Shown: piece after piece, positions 50,927 through 62,489 of the stretch
Layout: each line of letters starts with the position of its first letter
How positions within the stretch are numbered: the first letter of the stretch is position 1
NCBI GenBank assembly: GCA_008921705.1
Contig: VFFE01006711.1
Location: forward strand, 875,172 to 939,171
Source of the DNA: Burhinus oedicnemus
Taxonomy: Eukaryota; Chordata; Aves; Charadriiformes; Burhinidae
Direction of reading: 5' to 3'
DNA length: 64,000 nt
Made by a program: the position numbers and the translations under genes
Notes under the pieces: model-generated
What the model was told of the DNA's origin: nothing
Seen by the model: the letters and a program-made list of their open reading frames with translations, nothing else
The model's database searches: none

Positions 50927-51026
50927 CTTCCTCTTGTTAGTGGGACTGACATAAAGGTAGCTCAGCACAGTCTTCAGGCCTACTTTGTCATTTAGCTTTT
51001 CATAGGTAGTGCCATAGTCTGTTGAC
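50927..51026 (-). CDS. SORCS3: SorCS-family VPS10 receptor, coding exon A (most 5' exon in window)
   Basis: This exon codes for part of the luminal beta-propeller (VPS10 domain) of a type I membrane sorting receptor that binds neuropeptides and neurotrophin-type ligands and works in neuronal trafficking. Read on the minus strand, it starts with one base that completes a split codon, followed by 33 codons. These open with STDYGTTYEK, an Asp-box (S-x-D-x-G-x-T-Y), continue with KVGLKTVLSYLYV and end PTNKRK. The acceptor is a long pyrimidine tract followed by CAG, and the donor is AAG|GTAAGG, so the exon ends in phase 0. SORCS2 differs strongly across this stretch from what I recall of the family, whereas SORCS3 and SORCS1 are close. 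The preceding exon is not seen in the 13 kb upstream. The family is near certain; the paralog is probable. Confidence 0.9.
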
Positions 51027-52743
51027 CTGGAGAAAAGAGGAGAAAAAAGAGTTTATGTGGTTATTAGAGCTCTGGGAAGGAAGCGACTGTGCGAACAGAT
51101 GCTCAAGAGCTTGAGCATTATCACCCTTAAAACTCGAGCTTTTGTGTTTCATTCAGGGCGGCCAGCAGAACAGAGAAGAAAAGTTGAGTCCTTTGAGGCA
51201 GGGTCTGTGTCTGCATCAATTGATCCTATGCACCTGGAAAGCTGTGGTGCACCCATGAAGATGGACTTTGGGGGCAGGTTCTGCTCTCATGTGCCACCGT
51301 GGGATTGCAAATGATATCTACCTGAGAGGACTCTGATCTCAGCAGCTCACTTAGCACAAATTCTCTTTCCAGAGAAATCCAACAGAAGAATCCAAATGAA
51401 ACCCATCAACAACAGTTTTATTTAAGTAGGTTGATTTTTGACTTGGAGATGGAGATTTAAATGTGGCTCAGAATTGTAACAGCTGAACTTATGTCTAGAT
51501 AAAAATGTGCCTAAACTGGCATCTTGAGTCCTCAGTCACCCCCATCCTACTTTGTGCCAGGCATTTAATTTTTCTCAGTTACAGAGACAGATTCAGGCCC
51601 CTACACTAGCAAATCCCACCCGGAGAAGCAGATGATCTGGGGGTGGCATTACCCATTCGTGACTGGGGAAAAGGGCTGCTTCGTCACAGAGGGTTTTCTG
51701 TAGCTTCTTCCTCCTCCTCATTTGTGGGCATGTTTGAATCCTCACTTTGCCCCACTTGTTTCTCTGTGGTTTTCGTACTCTGATTTTTCTAACAAACAAG
51801 ATTTTTCCCACCAGAACAGATCAACAACTACCTAGTACAGGATCCCACGCCTGAAGAGTGACCAGCACCAGCTTGCTTTAGGAGGGGTGTCACAACCTGC
51901 ATGAAAAGCCCACCCACCCCATCCAAACAGTGGGGAGAGCCTGGCTCATGAACCTACACAGCTTCTATCATATGGACAGAGCAAACACAATCCTTACCAG
52001 GTGGACAAGGAAAGACCCTCACAAAAAGCCTACCTGGACATACCTATGATTTTATTAAGATGAGAATTCATGGCCCCTGCTCTCCTCTCTAATCACACTT
52101 TTTACAAAACACGATTAGAGAACACGTAGCAATTCAGCGCCTTTCCCAGTAACTAGCTCCACAGTTTTCTAAGTTCAGCAAGCCTCCAGCATCTGCAGCT
52201 TTGTGGTTCTGCCTGAGACCAATCCTCTGCTCCTTGTCCATCTGGCAGAGAAATGGCCCAAGTCTCCCTTCTGGCATCACAGTGAACAGTGCCACTGCGC
52301 CCAGTGGCTCAAGGCTCCCACTCAAGTGGCTGCAGAAACTAAGCAGTGCCAGAATCGGCACCCAGCTCCACTGGCTTCCTTGCTGCTTAGAGGAGTCCAG
52401 AACGACACTGAAAGGGCCATGCCAAAACCAGGCAGCTGATTTCAGGCTTCTAAGTAGTAGGACCCAGGAATTCAAAAGCTTGTTTTATCACTGATGTGGC
52501 TCCGATACATTTGCTTCTGTGCATCTTTCGAGCACAATTCCTAAATGTTTTGCAAACTGGTTCTTCCCTTATATGGCTTGAACCAACCTTCCTCCTTTGA
52601 ACACTCAGCAATCAGGAGTGCTTCAAGTCTTAAACAACTTCTTTGTGTTCTGGTTTAGCTCTTTAACACTAAAATAGAGCTAATACTAGCTCTATTTACA
52701 CTTAATACTCTTTTATACTAATGCATGGTATTGATACTCGCTG
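51027..52743 (-). other. Intron upstream of exon A (start of an incomplete intron)
   Basis: The first 30 bases are the strong pyrimidine tract of exon A's acceptor on the minus strand. A possible SINE tail sits at 51180-51260. Otherwise nothing is recognised. Confidence 0.65.
51180..51260 (+). mobile_element. Possible ancient LINE/SINE tail fragment
   Basis: 'aagttgagtcctttgaggca' followed by 'gggtctgtgtctg' and a 'cctggaaa' block resembles the L2/MIR-type tail. It is short and diverged. Confidence 0.35.
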
Positions 52744-52832
52744 GGCTTCACAGAGACATCCCAAAGGACATTACAGTAATGTACTCAATTTCCATAGCAC
52801 TTTCCCATCCAAAGAATCTGAAGCTCTTGTCT
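52744..52832. repeat. 89-bp dispersed motif, copy 1
   Basis: About 87% identical to 53407-53495 with no gaps. It shares the 19-base perfect block 'cccatccaaagaatctgaag' within a longer match. The wording 'ccatagcactttcccatcc' resembles the end of reversed amniote MIR-like repeats. Confidence 0.85.
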
Positions 52833-53406
52833 TGCTAGGTAACAATACTACACAAGAAACCTAGCAGCTTTCCCCGTCCAGCTAAGCTTGAAACCGAAGC
52901 AGCTCGATTAATAAAACTGAATAATCCAAGCCAATTAATTCCACTACACGAGGCCTCCTATACATGCAAATTCAACAGGTCAGGAGTCCTCAAGTAACAC
53001 TACCCTAAGCAGAGAGTAACACACAGAGGGCAAGCACTGAAGTACTGCCTTGATCTCACCCTTCCAACAGTACTGAAACTCCAAACAAGCCATATCCGTG
53101 ACTACACGCGTACCAGCCACCAGCCAGGAAAAGAGATCATTGGTTTCAATCAGCATTCAAAGAGAATACAAATAACAGTTTAATATTCTGACAGAGCTAC
53201 TTTGGTTTTGTTCTCCGAGTCATTTTCAGATCTCCCAAAATGCTTTGCACTTCTAAAGATGCAGGCTGGATGCCCTAATGACTCTTTCTCATTAAACCAT
53301 TATCACTCATTGCATTTGCCCTTTCAAAGAATAGCTAGAAAGGAAGTAGGATCATTATTTCGTTAGCTTCTCTAAGGCTTTCTTTATTATCATGACAGTC
53401 ACCACT

Positions 53407-53495
53407 GGCTTCACAGAAACGTCTCAAAGGATATCACAATAATATACTGTATTTCCATAGCTCTTTCCCATCCAAAGAATCTGAAGCTTTTGTCT
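53407..53495. repeat. 89-bp dispersed motif, copy 2
   Basis: Direct-orientation partner of 52744-52832, 663 bases away. Unlike copy 1, it is followed by further MIR-like sequence (53496-53600). Confidence 0.85.
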
Positions 53496-53600
53496 CGTGT
53501 TAATCCATTCAAACTAACAAAGTCCCAAGGGCCATACTGCGAAATATTATCTCTATTCTAGAGATGAAGAAACTGAAAGCTTTCATAGGTAATGGTTCAT
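53455..53600 (-). mobile_element. Probable ancient amniote MIR-like SINE, reversed
   Basis: 'tttccatagctctttcccatcc' is followed about 80 bases later by 'attatctctattctagagatgaagaaactgaa' wording, the order of a reversed MIR-like core ('attatccccattttacagatgaggaaactgag'). It overlaps the second 89-bp copy. Confidence 0.5.
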
Positions 53601-54251
53601 TTTTTCAAAAGCAAGCGTCTACAATTAGCCATTTCAGCTTCAATAATCATCTAGTGTATGGCTCAATACTCAAACCTGCTAAACCCTTACCATCAAACTG
53701 CCTAATTTGAAAACAAGTATTTACAACAACAACAACGTTGGCAGCCTAATTTTAGCAATCCAAGCCTGAACATTTGAAGAGATGTGACCCACAGGTAGAA
53801 TAGAACAATTCTGGCTCAGCTTTTAATCTTAACTTGAGCTCTTCTCCTTTATTAATTACTTATCTTTGCAGTGAAAGACTTCTAACTGCAAATTAACTAG
53901 CCCACATATCCTTACAGTTGCTTGACGCTACAAGCAGACTGGATACCATGTTTTCTCCCATTCCTCTACTCAGAATAGGATCCACTTCAAAGTACATTAT
54001 TAAAGGAGTAGAGTGGAAGAAAGGTTGTAGTTATTACAAAATGACAAAAAACTCAGCGATACAAAAGACCCTTTCCATGAGTCACACCCCAAATGTCTGC
54101 TTTAACTTTGGTTGGGCCTTTTATGGCCAACTGATCTTGCCTAGCTAGTTCTCCTGTGGGTTGCTCCATTGAAGCCATCACTGGAGTCTCATCATCTTGG
54201 AAGGCTCTTACTGCCTTCAGCCTCAATTTGATATTTGCAGATTGCTTCTAA

Positions 54252-54289
<38 letters not shown>

Positions 54290-56669
54290 GCGTGTATACA
54301 TAAAAGTGTTATTAACAATGCTTTCATAAAACAAATCATTGCACCCCATTAAACCGCTAGTACCACAAAAACTGTCACAATGTGGAATGGGCTCTGGCTA
54401 TATATACAAAGCCTGTAAAAGCTCAGTCCACGCATTTTGTCCTACATGTCCCTATACATTGACCTTACAACATTTCATTGTCCCCTCTATCCTGCTTTAT
54501 GTCCTACAACCCAAGCTTCTAGCAATACCCCAAGAAAGGCTGCACAGTGAAAAGCAATAAAACTCAAGGGGTAGTCCAGTCTTGAATGGACCTTTGTCTA
54601 CTCCAGTTCAGATTTTTGGGTTTTATAATTATCAGTTCCTACCAGCCATGAGGAAGAATCTCTTTACTAGTCTTGGTTAACATGAAGAAATACTTGATCC
54701 AGTCCAACGCAAGTGTTATATTCATATAACCAAATAAATGTCGGCTTTCCTTGAACAGGCTGTGGCACCAAATTCTACGTATTCCCTTTAGAAAAGCAAG
54801 GTTTATAATGTAATTAATTTATTGGGAGACTGCAAATTCTCCCATAATCATATTCTATTAGAAACAGTTGGGAAAGAAAATCACCTGCTTGATTCCACTG
54901 CCCTTCCCTGACGGGCCGCAATGTGTTTTAACCATTGCTGTAAGAGCAGGGCTTAAGAGGCACACCCAAGCAGAGAAGCTGCTCTCTGCCAAGCCTGGTC
55001 ATAACTCGGTGCACTGAGAGCTAAGAAAATCCATGTTTAATATTGTGATAAGACTTGCCTATCCCAGGGATATGAAATAGAGGTGTGGAGAGGCAGAGAG
55101 AATGCCATCTGAATAAGCTTTTAGAGGGGTCCTCCCCTCGGATGGTTTCCATCTCAGGGCTCTGTCAGGCAGAGAAAGGAGGTTTTGTTTGTTCGCAGTC
55201 TCAGCTACTCAGCTATGGAGATAGGGTATAAAATATGTATGAGTCTCTCAGGAGAAAAAGAGCGGCAAATGCTGGCACTGGATGGCTGGGAAGGACAAGT
55301 CAACCTCCTGGACTGTACATGTGCCACCAACTCTCCTGTCAGGGGGTTTCTCCTCTGCGCTTCTGACTCTCCCCAACTGTGTGTGGAGAAGGAGCAGGTA
55401 TGGTTTTGATTTTAGATTCTCAGCCTTTTTCCTAAAGCACTAAAGCTTATGCATTCATCTCCGGATCAGAGTCCCGCTACACACGCACCTGCAGCCCCAC
55501 ATTGAGAACTGCGTGGGGGCACAGCTCCGCTTAAATGAGCAGAATATCCCAGTTCTCTGTGCACTTCAGAGAGCAACAGGAACACACACAACCCAGATTA
55601 ACATTTGCTTCTCTTCTCACGTGCCTGCAAACTGTCTGCCTGCCGTGTGCCTGTCTCTCCATACCCCCCAAACAACTTCTTATTTTTACCCACCGGCCAA
55701 TTTTCTCCCAGTTTGACAGAGAAACAAAAACCCGAGAGGAACAAAGTTTCTACAAGTTTCATGAAAACCAGCAGCCAGCAAAAGGAGAGCAAACTTATTA
55801 GCGCTCAGAGAAAAGCTGCAGCATGAAACCAAATCCCATGAGACATGAGAGCAGGCACATCTCTCTGAACATCCAGCTGCAGGAAAACATTCAAACACAG
55901 CTCACATATTAATACACTACAAAGGACTCAACTGCACAACACAAAAAGTCAGGCTGCCAAACTTCCATTGCTTGTGAAACAATTTGTTTCCGTCTGTCCC
56001 TCCCCCTTCCTCCCCTCTCAAATTACCCTCCCTGAGATAAAGGCCTTTCTGAAGCTATGACACACTGAGAAGAGACTTCTGCTGAGTCAGAGTCCAGCTT
56101 GACCACCCCCTGCGGTAGCCCCAGCTGTAAACCCCTTTGCCCAGCTACCCTAGTGACCGTAAGTGGTTCAGGACTCGGGCAAAAGCTGGCTCAGCACTAA
56201 CCCCACCACACTGCTCTGCACCAGCTGAGTCCTAAATCAAGAACCAGGCCGACCACACAGGCACCACGTGGGAAGCTGGTCCCACCGACTCGCAGGCAGG
56301 ACAGAGGGCTGCTCCTCTTCAAGAGGATATCAGTCATTTAGCCTGCTCTGGCCCTGCCTCTCTGAGATTATTCCTTTTTTCCTTGTTGAACATTTTAGAC
56401 TAGTTTCTGGCTTTTGGTGAGTATGGCTGGTGGTAGCTGAACATCCTCCACTCCCAAAGCCTTTTTCATATTTAGATACAAAAGAGAGAAGCAACCTTTC
56501 CTCTCTTAGGGCTTATGAGCCCAGACAAAGCCAGAGTCTGTGTTAGGCAGCCAAATGCCTGGGACAGAAACACGGAGTTGGCCCTGCAGCTAATCCAGCC
56601 CCAGCTGGAGCTCTGGAAAGGCGGGGTGATCGCTGCCAAGTCAGGGAACGGGTGCAAGTCCAGCAATGC
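53601..56669 (-). other. Intron: microsatellite only
   Basis: No exon is recognised. The CA/CG tract at 54253-54302 lies here. Sequence from about 55100 to 56350 is less AT-rich than its surroundings but shows no promoter-like CpG density or recognisable exon. Confidence 0.6.
54253..54302. repeat. (CA)n-CGCGCG-TGTATA alternating tract
   Basis: About seventeen CA units lead into CGCGCGTGTATACATA. All 50 bases alternate pyrimidine and purine, and ACACGCGCGTGT (54284-54295) is a perfect 12-base palindrome. Confidence 0.95.
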
Positions 56670-56960
56670 TTGGTCTCTCCTCCTAAGTAACAAGTGATAG
56701 GGACAAGAGGAAATGGCCACAAGTTGTGCCAAGGGAGGTTTAGGATGGATCTTAGGAAAAATTTCTTCACCGAAAGGGTTATCAAACATTGAACAGGCTG
56801 CCCAGAGAAGTGGCGGAGTCGCCAACCCTGGAGGTATTTAAAAGATGGGTAGACGTGGTGCTGAGGGACGTGGTTTAGTGGTGGTTTTGGCAGTGTTGAT
56901 GGTTGGACTCGATGATCTTAAAGGTCCCTTCCAACCTAGACGATTCTATGATTCTATGAT
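56670..56960 (+). mobile_element. CR1 LINE 3' end
   Basis: It runs from 'tggtctctcctcctaagtaa' through 'gatagggacaagaggaaatg', 'atttcttcaccgaaagggtt', 'caggctgcccagagaag', 'ggtgctgagggacgtggttt' and 'ggttggactcgatgatct' to the intact tail ending ATTCTATGATTCTATGAT. It belongs to the same 'gtttagtggtgg' subfamily as the minus-strand copy at 42457. It is antisense to the host gene, and the 5' edge is approximate. Confidence 0.94.
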
Positions 56961-57208
56961 ACTGTGCTCCCCCAGAAGCAGCAGACATGGTGCCACCATC
57001 GCTGCTAGCCCAGCTCCCCAGGCTCTCCTTCTCTGCCTCTCCAGAACTATTTCGTTACCAACCTCAAGGCAACCAGGGGAGCCCAGGTCCAGCTCCCAGC
57101 TAGCAACAGTGGAGCCTAATTTCACCTACAATGAGACAGTTCCCACTCTTACCAGTGCAAGCCTGTCTGCCTGACCGGGTCACACACGAGGACACTTTTT
57201 TCTGACCA

Positions 57209-57289
57209 GAAAAAATCCAAACAAAACCCAAAAACACCACCAAAAACTAAACACAAACAAAAAGCCCAAACAAACAAAAAAACAACAGC
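57209..57289. repeat. A-rich low-complexity tract (CAAA-type units)
   Basis: Imperfect CAAA, CAAAA and CCAAA units with almost no G or T over 80 bases. Confidence 0.85.
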
Positions 57290-57869
57290 CATGTTGCACT
57301 GTGCCTACTTACTAACCAAGGAAATCCAAGTATTTGCACTCTGTGACTCTTTCACTTAGCAGAGCACAACAGTTGCTGTGCTGAGAGCTTGCTTTTACCC
57401 AACCATGATTTTAGAGTGAGTGTGATAAAGTCAGAATATTTTACAACAACAAACAGAAACAAGCGCCTCCCTTTGTCGCCATCACACTAGAGAAAACTAA
57501 GGACAACAAAGAAAGTCTGGGGTAGTGAAAAGAAACTGAGAAATCATATGGTACTGCTTCCTGGTATAGTTTCCCAGCCTACAGCAATATCACAGACTTC
57601 CTAAATTGAAGGTGATACTTTTGTGTGCAGGAGACATCAGTGGGCTTTTAGTTCCATAAATGTCTGATCCCACAGGGAAACTTGGCAACTTCATTATCAC
57701 GTGTTAATAAACACCACAACTGTGTGCTGTATGAAGAGATGCTCCCTTTAGTTTTAACTTGATAATATAATTCAGAGCCCACTGCTACCACTTAACAAGT
57801 ATGAAACCATGGAGCTCCATGCTGCCATTTGTGATTTCACTGATGGCTGTCATATTCCCTACAGATATT

Positions 57870-57960
57870 TTTTCCCAGTCTAAAGACTCCCCGTTTATTT
57901 AGCCACTCCTTGTACAACCTATTCATATCTCTGCTCATTCTGTGACTAGTCTTTATAGTC
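57870..57960 (-). mobile_element. Possible very old CR1 relic
   Basis: 'cccagtctaaagactccccg' then 'tttagccactccttgtacaa' and 'catatctctgctcattctgt' recall the reversed CR1 reverse-transcriptase end ('ccagactaaac...cagcctctcctcat...catcttngt'). The similarity is weak. Confidence 0.35.
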
Positions 57961-60900
57961 CAATTACATCTTTTGTCACAGATGCCTCAGGGACCAATCT
58001 TTAACAGAAGATCTTTCTTGAAAAAAAACAACTATCCAAGTATAACAGCAAAAACCCAGAGTATTTAAAAAAACCTAAATAAAACCATTTCCTGCCATCA
58101 TACACAAGGTTTTACATTTTCAGTGCTTCTGGAACTATAACCCATTAGTTCTAGGGGACTTTCAGTTCCACAAAGTTTCAAAAGGACCTAAAACCAGATA
58201 TCCTACTGGGGAAAAACAGGTTCAAGCAGATCATAGTTTTGGTAATTTCTGTTGAAAAATTAATTTTTTGCCCTTTAGTTTTCATGTCATCTAGACAGCA
58301 GAATACCCACCCCAATTTCTGTTATGATACCAGCACCCTTCCTGAACCCCCTTTCTTTTTTGATTAATGACAATTCCCCTTACCGAGCGTCTGAAAGACT
58401 TAAAGATGACCTTTGTTGATAAATTTCAATTTATAACGTAGAGTGGAGACTGGCAAGGCAAACTGAGCTACCATGATGCAACAGTCATTGTGATTCACAG
58501 TTCAAAATGAAGGAGATAGGAGCTAACTAGGAATGCTGGACTCCTTTTTTTTTTTTTCTTGCAGAGTCTTCTTTTTTATTTTTGACATGAAGGGTATCCT
58601 CTCTTGTTTACTCAATAAGAGCCTTTGGGAGGACCCTGGATGTCTCGGAGGTTTGACAAAAGGATACAGAATATTCCACCTCTGCATTTATGGGCAATAA
58701 AGCACAGGAGATGTGAATATCAGTCACATTTCTAGTGGCTGATTGCTCATCAGCATTTCATTTGATCACTATCCCACAAGGCAAAAGGAGACTGTTCACA
58801 CCGTAGTAGAGGTGACTACTCAGATGGGCATGAACAGTCTCTGGAGATACAGTTTTTGTATATTTAGCCTACAGGGATAGTGAGAACTAAGGAACACAGT
58901 GGTGCTATGGGTATCCCTAGCAATCACTGACTATCCAGAAAAATGTGCCATTGAGCACCTAAATTGCCTTCACCATCAGCAAACAGGCTGTTCTTTCGCA
59001 GCCTCCTCTCTCTTCTGCACCCAGACCTTCCCTTACTTCCAGATACACCATTTCTGTGGAAAGGCAGAAGCAGTTTCAGATTTAAAATAAACTGTAGAAC
59101 CACCCCACTTAGCAAGGGCCTCTTTTGAGATACAAAGAGGGAGGGAGGGTGGTTTGAAGGAAGTAGGTTTTCTTGCAGGAAAAGAATGGCAGAGAAAGAG
59201 ATGGGTGCTTGGCAAAGCGGAAGTAAGAGATGCCAGATCAATCCAAAGAACCACTTTGAGTACCAGAGTCTGATGTTCCCCGATCTAGGACTTTTTGAGG
59301 CAGTATACCTCAACTGCTGCAGGACACAGATTTGACAAAAGGCAGCTCTGAAGCTGTCTCGCCATTTTGTTTCTGCCAAAGGATGGCACAATCTTTCCTC
59401 TGAAGTAGAGATAAACACAAACCAAACTGACGGATCCTAACACCTCATGGCAGGCAAGAGCTTGAACTATAAAAGCCTATGGCAAAGTATGCTCTGCTTT
59501 TAGAGAACCTGGGATTGTGATCAAAGCAAGCAGGCTGCAGATGTAGTGGTTTCTAAGCATCACTTTATATTCTGCTGCAGAATAGCCCACAATAAGGAAG
59601 CACTAAAGCAACAAAGATTGGTGCCTCCTACTGTGATACTAAAATAACTCTACTTCCCCAGCTGTAAGACTCACTTCTCTATACCGTGGCCGTTTATCTC
59701 ATCTTAAATTTAGCTACCTACAAACGAGGTAATTCTCTAGCTCCCAAGCTTGTCCACATTTTCTCTCTAACTATAGACAGAGACTGTTAACTTCAGAGGA
59801 TGTCTTACTCATCTTAAAATAGGCAAGGAAGTATTGCTCTCTTAAGGTGTCTTACTCCCTTCAATGTAAAGGGAGACCAGAGGAACCAACACACACTCAA
59901 CCCTTAGATGGCTAGCACAAGGCAAGGTGTATCTTACACTAAATGGATTAGAAAAGTTCAGGCACTGAGCTGGCAGCACAAACGAAGGGAAGGACCTCAG
60001 TCATCCTGGCTGAGATCAAAAGTTCATCATTTGTTGTAATGTACCAGCGCTCAATATTTTAAATGTTATTATTCTGTAGGGATATGTATGAGAATTACTA
60101 CTAGAAGTAGGTGCCAAACAATATCAGGACTCCACTGTACCTTACATACTCTGTAGTATTTACAAAGTGAAGACAGCAGAGGTAAGCAGAGAAATGTGAT
60201 ATGGATTTCCCAACAGTTGCTGGCAGAATCGAGAATATAAACAAAGACCTGAGGAAATGTGAAATGGCTTCTCTTCAAAAGCTAGGATAAGCACTTCCCT
60301 TCATTGCATGCTTGCCCCATTACACCATTGACGACCTGCTGGCAATCCTCACGTGGCCAGGCAAAGTTGATGCCTGCTGGTAGAAACTGTACCTCACAGA
60401 AGCACGAACATGAAAGCTATACAGGCACCATGTAACATCCACATCAGAATCTGAATCATTATCTTACTGCTTCCGGCCTGAGACAAGGGCAACAGATCCC
60501 TGCAGACACCACCCAAGACACACTTCAGTTGCCACAAAACAGGGGCGCTCTCAAGCTAAGACAGCCTGGCTTCACAAAGGCCTCTCCTTTTTCTGCTCTG
60601 GTCATTTCACTATTGTGAAATCTATGCAAAAGCACTACTTTTGTACAGCTCTGAAGAACTACATCTCATCATTACTCACCTCCCATTTGTACTGTCTAAA
60701 AGATCTGACATATTTATCGTGTTCTTGATTCTGATATATTCTGTAATTTTCCAAAGAGGTGTTTTATGCACCCCTGATAAGGCAGCATACTGATTTGATT
60801 CCAAGCACTTGACTGACTCAGCAAAGATGGCCTTATCAAGACATATTCAAGAAATTTGGTCTAGAGGACACTTTAATAGCCTCAAAGATAAAAGGCAACT

Positions 60901-61157
60901 TTGATGACAAAGCCTCATTAATTAATCAGATATTAATTAGAAACAAGGACCTTCCCAGGCCCTTTTCTACTTTTATTAGTATAGCTAAAATTGCTTCTGT
61001 AACAATGCTCTTAAGTAGCCAATCATTTTAATTTGCATTATTTTGTAGCAAAAGGAAAGTGTTTTGCATGTAGTATTTTCTGAAGGAATTGTAGAAGTTC
61101 AGTTTAACATCCATGCTACTAGGTGCATTTAAACTGGAATTCCTCTTAAATGTGTAT

Positions 61158-61197
61158 TGAACAAAATGTTGAGGGAATGAACAAAATGTCGAGGGAA
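61158..61197. repeat. 20-bp tandem duplication
   Basis: Two adjacent copies of TGAACAAAATGTTGAGGGAA differ only at one base (T or C). Confidence 0.95.
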
Positions 61198-62471
61198 GAC
61201 TATGGAACTGCCTCTGCACTAAACTCTGTATTTCTGTGCTAGATGTGGATGACAAAGAAATCCTTCCAACCACTCAGAGAATAAGTACACACTGGGCAAT
61301 ACAAACTACTCTGACAGTAGGTCACCTCACCCTTCTAAGAGAGGGGGACAGGTGACTCAAACCTCAGTTTCCCAACTGGGGATACCAACATCAGTGTCTA
61401 CTCATGCCCCCTGGGATGGTGGCTGTGGCCATGGTTTACCAGAAACTTGCTTTTGACACTATCCGCCTGTTTTGGGATCAGTGGTAGGCAGTACTGTGGG
61501 GACACTAGATGAATCCGAGTCATCTCTAATGTAACACAAAGGATGTTAATTTTTTCAAATTATCAGCAAATCTTTGCAAAACTGGTATAGTTAAAAGAGG
61601 GCAGTGATGGAGGTAGTTTAGTCCAGTTCCTTAGACACAGATATTAAAAATTGCAGACAATTCCCAAACCAACTATTACAGTCAGCCTGCAACACGTTCC
61701 ACTCCCTACCTCTGCTGACCCCTCTCCCACAAGCCTTATGTTTACCTCCACCTCTCCTACTTGTAGCCCACAAAGGTTACTGCCCTCAGCAGCAGCCTGA
61801 ACATAAATACCACAGAAATCCTGCCTGATCCCAGGCAAGGCTCCTCAGCACTCCAGTTACCCATTTAGTTAACTTAGCTTCCTTGGAAAAGATTGGCTCT
61901 TACTGTTCCCCAAATAAATAAAAAGCTCATGAGATGCAGCCACCTGAGACAGTTGAGGACTGACGATGCAGGAAGTTGCTTCTGGACTTAGGAACATCTC
62001 TTCACCTCCAATCACAACATGACTGAAAGCCTCCACATGCTACTTTTCTACAAGTAATAAGATAGCACCAGATTCCCCAATTACTTTCAGTCAATGTGAC
62101 CCTATTACATTCAAGTGAATTAATAATATTGGTAGATCTACACAAATTTACACAATAAAGATCAGGACCCACTATACCTATGTATATCTATAAACATACA
62201 GACTAATAGCAACATTAACAAGAGGAGGCTAGCATTTTGCAAGCATTTCCTAATTTTGCGTTTGTGAGAATTCTGCATTTCTGAGAAATTTCAGGAGTTT
62301 AAACCTGCATGGACAAGACAAAGCAATAGCGGAAGTTTGGTTTTCTGAAGAAGCAAAGAGAATTTGGAGCCATAAAAGAACACATCTCAGGCTAATGTTG
62401 GTCTGAACAGGCTTTTTTGCAATGACATTTTCCCACCAGAGCAGTCTCCAACACAGGCTCTCTTTCAATAC

Positions 62472-62489
62472 AATAAATAAATAAATAAA
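62472..62489. repeat. AAAT tetranucleotide repeat
   Basis: About four AAAT units. Confidence 0.85.

Noticed and set aside
55100..56350. Possible CpG island or promoter with a TATA-like word (GGGTATAAAATATG)
   Set aside because: CpG is sparse, there is no exon downstream and TATA-like words occur by chance in AT-rich intron.
58924..59418. 164-codon open frame on the minus strand, the longest in the window
   Set aside because: The translation has no recognisable motif, signal peptide or membrane segment pattern, and it sits in plain intron. Most likely chance.
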